A stretch of 64,000 bases of DNA, taken from the NCBI RefSeq assembly GCF_000482325.1, contig NZ_KI535299.1, forward strand, positions 1-64,000, read 5' to 3'. Every line of letters starts with the position of its first letter. The stretch's first letter is position 1. This document shows positions 25,592 through 33,555 of the stretch, piece after piece. The position numbers and the translations under genes are program-made. The notes beneath the pieces were generated by a model that saw nothing but the letters and a program-made list of their open reading frames with translations, was not told where the DNA came from and searched no databases. This DNA comes from Bacillus sp. UNC438CL73TsuS30. GTDB taxonomy: Bacteria > Bacillota > Bacilli > Bacillales > Cytobacillaceae.

Positions 25592-27115
25592 TTAGTTCAT
25601 TTGATATTTTTTTAATACTTGGTTTACCATTTCAGAAATCACTTTTGGGTCAACTGGACCCGTTAATGTCGCCTGGCTTAATACCTGATTCACGATCTCG
25701 TCAACCTGATTACTTGCGCCCCATTGTGGACCAGAATTTTGGCTGGTCGGCTTCGGAACGTTTACTTCCTTCGTTCCATAGGCCATTCTCTTGATATTGA
25801 TTAAATGGCGGGCCGTTAAATTATCAGAAGTAATATTTCCGCCAAACGAACCGCAGCCAAGTGTCAGCGATGGCATCAATTCGGTGGTTGCACCAACCGC
25901 ACCAATGGACGAAAGTGTATTGACCATTAGACGGGATACCGGCATTTCCAACGCAAACTCACGTGCCACCTTGTCATCATTGGTGTGGAGCGATAAGCTA
26001 TGCCCCATGCCGCCTAAATTTAAGATTTTCACACAAAGCTCTTTCGCGTTATCATAGCTTTCTGCTGTATAAATTGGGAAGATTGGTGACAATTTTTCGA
26101 TGGAAAAAGGGACATCCTTCCCAACCCGTGTTTCTTCCGCAATTAAGATCGATGTATTGGCCGGAACCGAAATTCCAGCAAGTTCCGCAATCTTGACTGC
26201 GCTTTGCCCAACGATATCCGGATTGAGCTTTCCTGGAAACGGCGAGATCACCTTTTCTAAAAGTACTTTTTCCTGCTCATTTAAAAAGTAAGCACCGTTC
26301 TTTTTGAACTCTCTCACAGCCATTTCTTTCACATTCCGGTCAACAACAATCGCCTGTTCCGTGGCGCAAATTGTGCCATAATCGAAGGTTTTACTCTCGA
26401 CAATCATTTTGACCGACTTTTGGATATTGGCTGTTTTTTCAATATAGACCGGAACGTTTCCAGGACCTACACCGTAGGCTGGCTTGCCTGAACTGTAAGC
26501 AGCACGGACTAAGTCTTTGCCGCCGGTGGCTAGGATTAAATCAATATCGCGATGGTGCATTAATTCGGTGGTGGCCGCCATCGTCGGTTTTGAGATCCAG
26601 CCGATAATTCCGTCCGGAGCCCCCGCTTCAACCGCTGCCTCTAAACAAATTTTTAATGCAGTGACCGAACATTTAACGGCACGTGGATGTGGACTAAAGA
26701 CGATTCCATTTCTTGTTTTTAAAGCAATTAATGCTTTAAAAATCGCACTCGACGTTGGGTTCGTAGTGGGAATGATCCCGGCAATGACTCCAAAAGGATA
26801 GGCAACCTCCACGATTTTCTTTGTGCGGTCCTCGTGGATGATTCCAACTGTTTTTTCATTTTTGATGGATTCATAGACTGCAAGCGAACCCACGTCATTT
26901 TTCATTTTTTTATGTTCAACAACACCCATTCCGGTTTCTTCTACAGCCATCTGGGCTAGTTCAAGTGATTTTGCGGCAGCAGCTTCAGCGACCTGTTTAA
27001 CGATTTTATCGACTTGTTCTTGGGAATACGCCATGTATTTTTGCTGTGCTTCTTTTGCTTTTTGAAGTGCATCCCGCATTTCCTGGATGGATTGAAGATC
27101 TTTATCAAATTGCAC
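25592..27115 (-). CDS. eutE: CoA-acylating acetaldehyde dehydrogenase EutE
   Basis: A 507-aa aldehyde dehydrogenase converting acetaldehyde, CoA and NAD to acetyl-CoA and NADH. Seen are IPTTNPTSSAIFKALIALKT, the glycine-rich LATGGKDLVRAAYSSGKPAYGVGPGN, and the catalytic cysteine in FDYGTICATEQAI. The C-terminal 40 residues go beyond the catalytic fold and contain two similar amphipathic segments (DEIVNQVLSQ and SEMVNQVLKKY), which look like tandem encapsulation peptides. The start is taken as the GTG at 27115, eight bases after AAAGGAG; another GTG nine bases earlier abuts the site. A 21-bp repeat tract precedes the gene. Confidence 0.94.
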   Translation of the reverse strand: MQFDKDLQSIQEMRDALQKAKEAQQKYMAYSQEQVDKIVKQVAEAAAAKSLELAQMAVEETGMGVVEHKKMKNDVGSLAVYESIKNEKTVGIIHEDRTKKIVEVAYPFGVIAGIIPTTNPTSSAIFKALIALKTRNGIVFSPHPRAVKCSVTALKICLEAAVEAGAPDGIIGWISKPTMAATTELMHHRDIDLILATGGKDLVRAAYSSGKPAYGVGPGNVPVYIEKTANIQKSVKMIVESKTFDYGTICATEQAIVVDRNVKEMAVREFKKNGAYFLNEQEKVLLEKVISPFPGKLNPDIVGQSAVKIAELAGISVPANTSILIAEETRVGKDVPFSIEKLSPIFPIYTAESYDNAKELCVKILNLGGMGHSLSLHTNDDKVAREFALEMPVSRLMVNTLSSIGAVGATTELMPSLTLGCGSFGGNITSDNLTARHLINIKRMAYGTKEVNVPKPTSQNSGPQWGASNQVDEIVNQVLSQATLTGPVDPKVISEMVNQVLKKYQMN

Positions 27116-27180
27116 CAGGGACACTCCTTTCTTTTTTGTTTTTCTACTATAAAAATTAATGTTTTTTAAAAAGATCTAAG

Positions 27181-27279
27181 TTTATTTGCGAATCTACTAG
27201 TTTTATTTGCGGATTGTAGCTGTTTATTTGCGAATCTACTAGTTTTATTTGCGGATTGAAGCTGTTTATTTGCGAATCG
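27181..27279. repeat. 21-bp tandem repeat between eutL and eutE
   Basis: Four full copies and one partial copy of a 21-bp unit start with TTTATTTGCG. Two versions alternate, one continuing AATCTACTAGT and the other GATTGTAGCTG or GATTGAAGCTG, so the higher-order period is 42 bp. The array ends exactly at the eutL stop codon. It is inside the operon and non-coding. The rest of 27116-27180 holds only the eutE ribosome binding site. Confidence 0.9.
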
Positions 27280-27933
27280 TCAGTACTGCCGTGGATTTCT
27301 CGCAATCTCGATAATCACATCGCGAAATGCATCGGCTGCCGCCTGGCATGCTGACTGCGAACCCGTCAATAGCCCGCCACCAAAGTTTGTTTCCGAAGGA
27401 GGCCCGAAAAACTTAACCAGTTCCACATCCGCTGCCTTTAACGCGGCATCAATTCCATACACGGCTTCAAGCGGCGGGGCAATCAAATAGGCAAGTGCCT
27501 CCCCTTGATTAATCCCAGCCTCAGCCGATAAATAAGTACCCGTTCTTGCCACGACATGAGCATAAAGTGCATGGCTTTTTTCATCATTTAATGCTTCAAA
27601 ATAGGCATCATTTTCTGCGGTCTGGATAACCGCGTCAATACCGCTTTTCACTTCATCCGGACTCGGTCCGGCTAACACGCCAATCATCTCTCCGGACAAT
27701 GGCCCTGAGGCATGCCCGGATCCTGCGTAGAAAGACCGTGCATAGACGACATCAACGTCCGCCCGTTTGGTTGCTTCATCGAGAGCGGTATAGCCGACAT
27801 CATCAATGGTTGAGGTAAAAATCGCTAAACTCCGTTGATGCGGTTTTAACTGGAACTGTGCAGCTAAGGCAGGGTCAACATTTGGGATAATCCGGACAGC
27901 TAAAATTTCTGCATGAATTCGTTCTAAAGCCAC
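27280..27933 (-). CDS. eutL: EutL, tandem-BMC trimeric shell protein
   Basis: A 217-aa protein with two fused, circularly permuted BMC domains (about 1-105 and 106-217) that forms trimers with a large gated pore. Family blocks seen are MALERIHAEILAVRIIPNVD, ARSFYAGSGHASGPLSGE and LKAADVELVKFFGPPSETNFGGGLLTG. The start is GTG (27933), six bases after GGAGGGG; the site overlaps the end of eutC. Length matches EutL of enteric bacteria. Confidence 0.95.
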   Translation of the reverse strand: MALERIHAEILAVRIIPNVDPALAAQFQLKPHQRSLAIFTSTIDDVGYTALDEATKRADVDVVYARSFYAGSGHASGPLSGEMIGVLAGPSPDEVKSGIDAVIQTAENDAYFEALNDEKSHALYAHVVARTGTYLSAEAGINQGEALAYLIAPPLEAVYGIDAALKAADVELVKFFGPPSETNFGGGLLTGSQSACQAAADAFRDVIIEIARNPRQY

Positions 27934-27936
27934 TTT

Positions 27937-28905
27937 TTACCCCTCCTTATTGACCAGCGATACCCCGCTAGCTTCATATTTTAAGATTTTTTGAACAACC
28001 GTTCCGATATAAGCACCTGCCTCAACCGGCGGGATGCCGCCCTTATGAATATTGGAAATAACCATTCGGTCGGCTTCAATCGTGCCCTGGCGTGGTTCGT
28101 AGCATAAATACGCACTTAATGACTCCGCACTTACCAGCCCTGGTCGCTCACCAATTAGATAAACAATTACCTTCGGTTTGAGCAGCTCCCCGACATCATC
28201 CATCGCCGCGACCCGGCCCTTTTCGATAAAAAATGGTGTACCAACATCCAGTCCTAAGCTTTGAAGTGATTGATTCAAAGAGAGATAGACATCCTCTACA
28301 TTTTCCTCAACCGCTTTTGAACTCAAGCCATCAGATACAATGACTTGCACTGTCGGTGACTTTTTACATTTTTCGTTGATTAATTGTTTGGCCTCATCCG
28401 AAAGCTTGCGGCCAAAGTCAGGTCGACGGACATATACCTCTTTGTCAGCAACCTTTGTATTGACCTTGAATAAGGACAGGCTTTCCAAGATTTTTGGATC
28501 GACATCGCCATAGACCGCATCAACCGCTGCTGCATGGTCAAAGCGGAATTTCAGCCACGTATCCGTTTTAGGTCTTAAGCCCGCGCGGCCAACCCCAATT
28601 CTCGCTGGCGTTTTGCTAATGAGAAGATCCAGCTCCTCTTTGTTAAAAGGATTTTCAAGTCCAACCGGAGGCTTTGGTTCTACTGCTATTTCCTTTTCCG
28701 GCTCAGACTCGGTACAATCCTTGTTGCAATTCTCTTCAACATTATTTGATCGGTGATTCCAAAACTTTACTTCAACACTTGCCGGTGGCTCATTGGTTAC
28801 CTTTGTACGAACCTCTTCCACCGTTAACTCACTGCCAACCGCAGCCTTTGTCTGCAATTTTTCAACCACCATTTTCGTGATTTGTTCCACTAACTCAGGA
28901 TTCAT
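27937..28905 (-). CDS. eutC: Ethanolamine ammonia-lyase small subunit
   Basis: A 322-aa light chain of the adenosylcobalamin-dependent lyase that splits ethanolamine into acetaldehyde and ammonia. Core blocks seen are TPARIGVGRAGLRPKTDTWLKFR, HAAAVDAVYGDVD, VIVSDGLSSKAV, LIGERPGLVSAESLSAYLCYEPR and the terminal IGTVVQKIL. The N-terminal helix (NPELVEQITKMVVEKLQ) resembles an encapsulation peptide. A low-complexity linker (residues 50-85) separates it from the core. The start ATG at 28905 has AGGAGG, 12 bp after eutB. Confidence 0.95.
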   Translation of the reverse strand: MNPELVEQITKMVVEKLQTKAAVGSELTVEEVRTKVTNEPPASVEVKFWNHRSNNVEENCNKDCTESEPEKEIAVEPKPPVGLENPFNKEELDLLISKTPARIGVGRAGLRPKTDTWLKFRFDHAAAVDAVYGDVDPKILESLSLFKVNTKVADKEVYVRRPDFGRKLSDEAKQLINEKCKKSPTVQVIVSDGLSSKAVEENVEDVYLSLNQSLQSLGLDVGTPFFIEKGRVAAMDDVGELLKPKVIVYLIGERPGLVSAESLSAYLCYEPRQGTIEADRMVISNIHKGGIPPVEAGAYIGTVVQKILKYEASGVSLVNKEG

Positions 28906-28917
28906 TTCCTACACCTC

Positions 28918-30282
28918 CTATCGCGAAAAAATCGTTGGATCTCCTGCATATTTACTTAATTTCCCGTTTTCAAAAATCCCCATTTTCTCTAGCCAGGCTT
29001 CGAATTGTGGTGCTGGCCGTTTATTCAGCGTCTGTCTTAATGTCGCCACATCGTGATAACTTAAGGACTGGTAATTCAGCATACAATCATCCCCCATTGG
29101 AGCAGCGATGATAAAATTCACCCCAGCCGCTGTCAGCAGGACTCCAAGATCCTCGATGTCATTTTGATCTGCCTTAATATGGTTCGTGTAGCAAATATCG
29201 ACGCCCATTGGGATGCCATGCATTTTTCCCATAAAATGATCCTCAAGCCCGGCTCGAATGACCTGCTTGTTGTTGTACAAATACTCAGGTCCGATAAAGC
29301 CGACTACCGTATTGACGATATACGGGTCATAGTAACGGGCAAAGCCGTAATTCCGCGATTCCAAGGTCATTTGGTCAATATCATAATGGGCTTCTGCGGA
29401 TAATTCCGAGCCTTGACCTGTTTCAAAATAGAGGCGTTGCGGGCCGGTTCCGGTTCCATACACCTTAGCCATTTCATTTGCTTCCTCTAACAGCGAAGCG
29501 GTGATCCCGAAGGAACGATTGGCTGCTTCTGTTCCGGCAATACTTTGGAAAATCATATCTGCCGGTGCCCCTTGTTGGACTGCTTTCATTTGTGCAGTCA
29601 CATGGGCGAGTACACAGTTCTGTGTTGGGATTTCCCATTTTTGGATGAAGTCGTGCGTAGCATGCAATAGTCGTTTTACACTTTCCACGGAATCATCCAC
29701 CGGGTTAATCCCGATTACCGCATCACCGATTCCATAAGCAAGACCTTCTTTCATTGAGGCCATCATGCCCTCAACATTATCCGTCGGATGGTTCGGCTGC
29801 AGTCTTGATGCCAAAACGCCTTTTTGACCGATGGTGATATTACATTTAGATAAAATCTCAATTTTATTGGCTGCATGGACTAAGTCAAGGTTTGACATGA
29901 TTTTTGCCACGGCCGCGATCATTTCACTATTCAACCCTCTGCTGAGGCGTTTCAAATCTTCCCCAGTGGTCGTATCGTTCAGGATATATTCACGAAGCTC
30001 GGAAACGGACCAATTTTTGATGGATTGATAGATTGGTTCGTTTATTTGCCCTTCGATTATCCTAGAAACCTCATCCTCTTCAGCGGATAGCAACGGATTT
30101 TCTCTGATATCCTGAAGCATTAAATAGCTCAATACTTGCTTAGCTGCAATTCTTTCTTGAACGGTTTCAGCCGCAATCCCCGCTAAGCGGTCGCCGGATT
30201 TTTCTTCATTTGCTTTTGCAAATAAATCCTTTAGTGAGGAAAATTGATAGACAGTACCTAAGTAGGTGGTTTTTAATCTCAC
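28918..30282 (-). CDS. eutB: Ethanolamine ammonia-lyase large subunit
   Basis: A 454-aa TIM-barrel subunit holding the active site and cobalamin interface. Family signatures seen are LANEEKSGDRLAGIAA-like KANEEKSGDR near residue 24, RGLNSEMIAAVAKIMSNLDL, SRLQPNHPTDN, YGIGDAVIGINPVDDS, YFETGQGSELSAEAHYDIDQMT and GVDICYTNHIKADQND. Length agrees with the E. coli protein. The start is GTG (30282), seven bases after AAAGGGGGA, and the gene follows eutA by 18 bp. Needs adenosylcobalamin, but no eutT adenosyltransferase is seen in the window. Confidence 0.96.
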   Translation of the reverse strand: MRLKTTYLGTVYQFSSLKDLFAKANEEKSGDRLAGIAAETVQERIAAKQVLSYLMLQDIRENPLLSAEEDEVSRIIEGQINEPIYQSIKNWSVSELREYILNDTTTGEDLKRLSRGLNSEMIAAVAKIMSNLDLVHAANKIEILSKCNITIGQKGVLASRLQPNHPTDNVEGMMASMKEGLAYGIGDAVIGINPVDDSVESVKRLLHATHDFIQKWEIPTQNCVLAHVTAQMKAVQQGAPADMIFQSIAGTEAANRSFGITASLLEEANEMAKVYGTGTGPQRLYFETGQGSELSAEAHYDIDQMTLESRNYGFARYYDPYIVNTVVGFIGPEYLYNNKQVIRAGLEDHFMGKMHGIPMGVDICYTNHIKADQNDIEDLGVLLTAAGVNFIIAAPMGDDCMLNYQSLSYHDVATLRQTLNKRPAPQFEAWLEKMGIFENGKLSKYAGDPTIFSR

Positions 30283-30300
30283 AAAAAAGTCCCCCTTTCG

Positions 30301-31746
30301 TCATTTCTGGAATGTTAGTGTTTTTATGATGACAGGAACAACATCGGTTTCGAGCACTTGGCCAATATCCAAATAGTCCCCATTTTCAACTTTGATTTGA
30401 TCAATACAGATGACGGATTGTGATGAATCCTTCCGCTTCAGCGTTTGCCCAAGAACCTTGGCATAGTCGCGGTCAAGAACTAGGACCAGCGGCTGTGCCG
30501 GATTCGGTTTTTGTTTCATCGCCGTGAGGATCGTGTCAGCAAATTCATCGATTTCACGGAACCTTAGATAAGGCAGCTCTGAAAAATAAACCGCAAAATT
30601 CTGCCCATCCCGCTGAGAATCATAGAGTTCAATTGCTTCTTCAATTCGTTTAGAAAATTGGTTCATTTCGATTTTAAAATCAGCTTCAAATCGGACCTGA
30701 TAAACCGGTAAATTTTTTAATGGTAATTTTCCGTTATCGGCCTCGATGGTCGCGCCGCTGATTTCCGTCGTTTGCATTCCGGCGCCGAGCACCGTGGCCC
30801 GGACTGTTTCCTGCGGCATAACCCAAGTCCATTCTGATAAACTGGTACTCTCCATTAAGGAAGCTGCCAGCATCAGCCCGATGTCATCATATTGTGCTGT
30901 CTGTCCGAAACCGTTCTCGCGCTGATAAATACATTCACTGATCCCGCCTGAAAACATGATGGCCTCAATGTCTTCTGCCCAGTTTGGTTCATGCCCCAGT
31001 AATAATGCGTGGTCTACAGGGGTGAGTGCCCTTTTTAACATTCTTGCAATTACCTCGGCCATGAAATCGGTAATCTTTTTTATTTCGATTGGATTAGGGC
31101 TTTGCCCCACTTCCATTCTTGCTCCCCATCGTTGAAGCAGATCTTTAACTGGAGGAGAGATACTTTGAATTTTGTTATCCTTAAATTCAATCAATCTGCC
31201 GCCGATATGAAGTGTACAGGTTCCACAAAGCCTTCCTGATTTATAGACCGCAACATTTGCAGTCCCACCGCCGATATCGATATTGGCAATAACCTTTCCC
31301 GTTTCTTTGGAATATTCATAGGCGCCCGAGCCTTTTGCGGCAATTATTCCTTCTAAGTCCGGCCCTGCCGTTGCCACTAGAAATTCCCCGGCATGGTCTG
31401 ATAATTGATGGAGCATTACTTCGGCATTAGACTTCGTGGCTGTTTCACCTGTGATGATCACAGCCCCCGTTTGGATATCCTTCGGTTCAATTCCTGCTTT
31501 CTGATATTCCACTTTGACAAGGTCTTCAATTTTTTCAATATCAATGGTGGTTGGCGTCCTCAGCGGTGTCCGGTAAATCGGACTGCGGTGAATGACCTGT
31601 TTATCAATGATTTCAATCCGCGGTACATGAGCCCCGCCGGCCATATTCATTAAGGTGAACCGGCTGATTACCAGCTTCGTTGTACTGGTCCCAATATCAA
31701 TTCCGGCACTGATCATTTCTTCTTTCTGTGGGCCTTTATAGTTCAT
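30301..31746 (-). CDS. eutA: EutA, ethanolamine ammonia-lyase reactivating factor
   Basis: A 481-aa ASKHA-fold ATPase that releases damaged cobalamin from the lyase. Seen are SAGIDIGTSTTKLVISR (phosphate 1), TGAVIITGETATKSNAE, NIDIGGGTANVAVYKSG (phosphate 2) and FSGGISECIY. The start is ATG at 31746, seven bases after GGGGAG. The open frame extends 29 codons upstream to 31833, but those codons lie inside a terminator hairpin and are not likely to be translated. The gene is therefore preceded by a regulated leader rather than a longer protein. Confidence 0.94.
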   Translation of the reverse strand: MNYKGPQKEEMISAGIDIGTSTTKLVISRFTLMNMAGGAHVPRIEIIDKQVIHRSPIYRTPLRTPTTIDIEKIEDLVKVEYQKAGIEPKDIQTGAVIITGETATKSNAEVMLHQLSDHAGEFLVATAGPDLEGIIAAKGSGAYEYSKETGKVIANIDIGGGTANVAVYKSGRLCGTCTLHIGGRLIEFKDNKIQSISPPVKDLLQRWGARMEVGQSPNPIEIKKITDFMAEVIARMLKRALTPVDHALLLGHEPNWAEDIEAIMFSGGISECIYQRENGFGQTAQYDDIGLMLAASLMESTSLSEWTWVMPQETVRATVLGAGMQTTEISGATIEADNGKLPLKNLPVYQVRFEADFKIEMNQFSKRIEEAIELYDSQRDGQNFAVYFSELPYLRFREIDEFADTILTAMKQKPNPAQPLVLVLDRDYAKVLGQTLKRKDSSQSVICIDQIKVENGDYLDIGQVLETDVVPVIIKTLTFQK

Positions 31747-31764
31747 TCCCATCTCCCCAAAAAC

Positions 31765-31822
31765 AAAAAGCGCCCCTTGTAAACTATCCCAATTTAGATA
31801 GTTTAAAAGAGGCGCCATTGCC
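31765..31822 (-). promoter_or_regulatory. ANTAR-type antiterminator/terminator before eutA
   Basis: The minus strand has a long terminator: GCGCCTCTTTTAAACTATC and GATAGTTTACAAGGGGCGC (31770-31815), 18 of 19 pairs, followed by TTTTTGTTTTT. Overlapping its 5' arm is a small hairpin GGC-AATGGC-GCC (31811-31822) with a six-base loop carrying A at 1 and G at 4, the EutV/ANTAR recognition pattern. The two structures exclude each other. A matching first hairpin is not clear. EutV binding would free transcription into eutABC and beyond. Confidence 0.75.
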
Positions 31823-31882
31823 GTTAAATTCATTTGTTATTCATAATATAAATTATTTTCTGGATACTGTAAAGGCTTTCAT

Positions 31883-32383
31883 TTAAAAAATTATAAACGG
31901 AGATGGATTTTCTTCTAGATACTGTTTCATTTCTTGTAATGAATTTAAGGTTACCAGCTTTCGAATCTCTTCGATTCCTTCATTTTTAACCGAAGAGGTA
32001 ATAATGATGGGTCCCTTGTTCACGATTACCTTTTTTAATAAAGAAATGGCGAGTTCCACATCTGCTTGGTCTGAATCACTTTTTGTAACGATTCCGATCG
32101 GGATTTTATTGATCCCTGTACTAAAACCAGGCGGAAATACCATTTTTTTCTTGGTGGCATCTTGCAAATAGAGGACATGGGTAACCTCCAGTGCAGTTGA
32201 CATAATATTTTTATAGTAGAATGGATTTTCACTGTATTCTCCCGGAGTGTCAACAATCCAATCATAATAGATTAGCGACTGCGTTTTGACAGCAGGCACT
32301 TTCCTGCCAAGTAATGCGTTGGTTAATGTCGATTTTCCCGCACCAACGGAGCCGATGAGCATCGCTCGGTTCTTTTTAGCCAT
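31883..32383 (-). CDS. eutP: EutP, small Ras-like GTPase/acetate-kinase-related protein
   Basis: A 166-aa P-loop NTPase of the EutP/PduV family. Walker A is GSVGAGKST (residues 11-19), the DxxG-equivalent is VDTPGEYSEN, and the G4 motif is TKSD. Family members are associated with microcompartments; some have acetate kinase activity, others may link shells to the cytoskeleton. The start ATG at 32383 has AAAGGAGG. It is separated from eutS by a 21-bp repeat array and from eutA by a terminator leader. Confidence 0.92.
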   Translation of the reverse strand: MAKKNRAMLIGSVGAGKSTLTNALLGRKVPAVKTQSLIYYDWIVDTPGEYSENPFYYKNIMSTALEVTHVLYLQDATKKKMVFPPGFSTGINKIPIGIVTKSDSDQADVELAISLLKKVIVNKGPIIITSSVKNEGIEEIRKLVTLNSLQEMKQYLEENPSPFIIF

Positions 32384-32413
32384 TTGATGGCCTCCTTTCC
32401 TGAGAAGTTTTGC

Positions 32414-32528
32414 GATATCGACGCTTTTTCATCGGATATCAACACAAAATCACCCGATATCGACACTTTTTGAACGGATATCAACAAAAATTTAAAGGAT
32501 ATCAACACTTTTAAGAATAGATCAACAA
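32414..32528. repeat. 21-bp tandem repeat between eutS and eutP
   Basis: Five copies and one partial copy of a degenerate 21-22-bp unit begin with GATATCAACAC or GATATCGACAC and carry variable A/T-rich ends. Each copy contains the GATATC palindrome. The sequence is unrelated to the repeat near eutE but has the same period. It is non-coding and within the operon. Confidence 0.9.
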
Positions 32529-32530
32529 AT

Positions 32531-32872
32531 CTACGACTTTGTGATCTTTGCCGGCGTATACATTAGTGTATCCGCCAGAAACCGGTTGATTTCAGCCATC
32601 GCCATTTCTACCTCAGAAACATTGCCGACAATTACCAGACTTCCGGTAAACCGGTCCAAAAATCCTAACTTAACATTTGCTGATTTCGTCGCCAAATCCC
32701 CGGCAATGATTACCGTCTCACTTGGTGTCAATGTTAAAATTCCAAGAGCACCAGCCTCTTGAATCCCCAATTTTTCAAACATATCCGGGTCTGGATTCGC
32801 AATAATATGGCTTAACGTTACCTGCTTCCCTGGGACAAACTCCTGTATAAACCGCTTTTTCTCTTCACTCAC
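32531..32872 (-). CDS. eutS: EutS BMC-H shell protein
   Basis: A 113-aa bent-hexamer shell protein. The sequence RFIQEFVPGKQVTLSHIIAN, then GALGILTLTPSETVIIAGDLATKS and LGFLDRFTGSLVIVG, matches EutS/PduU throughout. The start is taken as the GTG at 32872, eight bases after GGAGAGG; another in-frame GTG nine bases earlier overlaps the site. It is the first structural gene after eutWV and is behind an antiterminator. Confidence 0.94.
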   Translation of the reverse strand: MSEEKKRFIQEFVPGKQVTLSHIIANPDPDMFEKLGIQEAGALGILTLTPSETVIIAGDLATKSANVKLGFLDRFTGSLVIVGNVSEVEMAMAEINRFLADTLMYTPAKITKS

Positions 32873-32891
32873 AACAATCACCTCTCCATTT

Positions 32892-32983
32892 CCTAAAAAA
32901 AGAAAATGCCTAATAGAATTTATTTTTTTTCAAAAATAAACCCTACTAAGCACCATTGCTTGATCTATTCACTTGTAAACTAG
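32892..32983 (-). promoter_or_regulatory. EutV-type dual-hairpin antiterminator before eutS
   Basis: On the minus strand, hairpin P1 (32965-32983, stem CTA/TAG plus TTT/GAA with a bulged G, loop ACAAGT) overlaps the eutV stop codon. Four bases on, hairpin P2 is AAGC-AATGGT-GCTT (32948-32961), with A1 and G4 in the six-base loop as required by ANTAR proteins. The 3' arm of P2 is also the start of a 20-pair terminator (32908-32951, GCTTAGTAGGG...CTATTAGGC) followed by ATTTTCTTTTTTT. P2 and terminator exclude each other, the Eut antitermination mechanism known in Enterococcus. P1's loop lacks the G4. Confidence 0.82.
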
Positions 32984-33552
32984 CTTGGGTATTTCAAAAT
33001 AATGTACTTTGCCACTTTTTCCATAGGCAGCTGTTTTTTCATGCTGAGGTCTCTCATCTTATTGTAAGCCGTTTCTTCCGGTAAATTCAATTGTTTCATT
33101 AAAATTCCTTTTGCTTTTTCTACTAGCTTGCGATTTTTCAGCTCTCGATTCATTTCTTCTACTTTTTCTTTGTAAAAGTTTGCATTTTCAGCCTGCATCA
33201 AGGCAATTTCAACCGCTGGAATCAGATTTGCCTCCGAGATTGGTTTTACCAAATACCCTAAAATATTGGCCTTCTTCGCTTTCTCAATGTATTCCTTTTG
33301 ACTATAGGCCGTTAACAGCAAAATCGGGATATTGAATTTATTCGAAATAATCTCGCTCGCCTTCAAACCATTCAACTTTGGCATCTTAATATCCATGATG
33401 ATTAAGTCGGGCTTTAGTGAATAAGCTAATTCAATGGCCTTTTCTCCATCAGCCGCTTCGGCAACAACTTCATAGCCGGCATCCTTTAACATTAGCGAAA
33501 CATCCAAACGGACGATGGATTCATCTTCTACTACCATAATTCGCTTTTTCAT
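32980..33552 (-). CDS. eutV: EutV response regulator with ANTAR RNA-binding domain
   Basis: A 190-aa antiterminator. Receiver domain residues 1-120 have the acidic pair VVEDES, the phospho-acceptor in LIIMDIKMP and the conserved lysine in LVKPIS. A coiled coil (125-140) leads to the ANTAR domain (about 133-188, LVEKAKGILMKQLNLPEETAYNKMRDLSMKKQ). Phosphorylated EutV binds dual hairpins in eut mRNA to stop termination. It lies three bases after eutW and its stop codon is part of hairpin P1 of the next leader. Confidence 0.95.
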   Translation of the reverse strand: MKKRIMVVEDESIVRLDVSLMLKDAGYEVVAEAADGEKAIELAYSLKPDLIIMDIKMPKLNGLKASEIISNKFNIPILLLTAYSQKEYIEKAKKANILGYLVKPISEANLIPAVEIALMQAENANFYKEKVEEMNRELKNRKLVEKAKGILMKQLNLPEETAYNKMRDLSMKKQLPMEKVAKYIILKYPS

Positions 33553-33555
33553 TCC

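Noticed and set aside
31747..31833. 29-codon N-terminal extension of EutA
   Set aside because: These codons coincide with a strong terminator hairpin, and a good ribosome binding site precedes the ATG at 31746.
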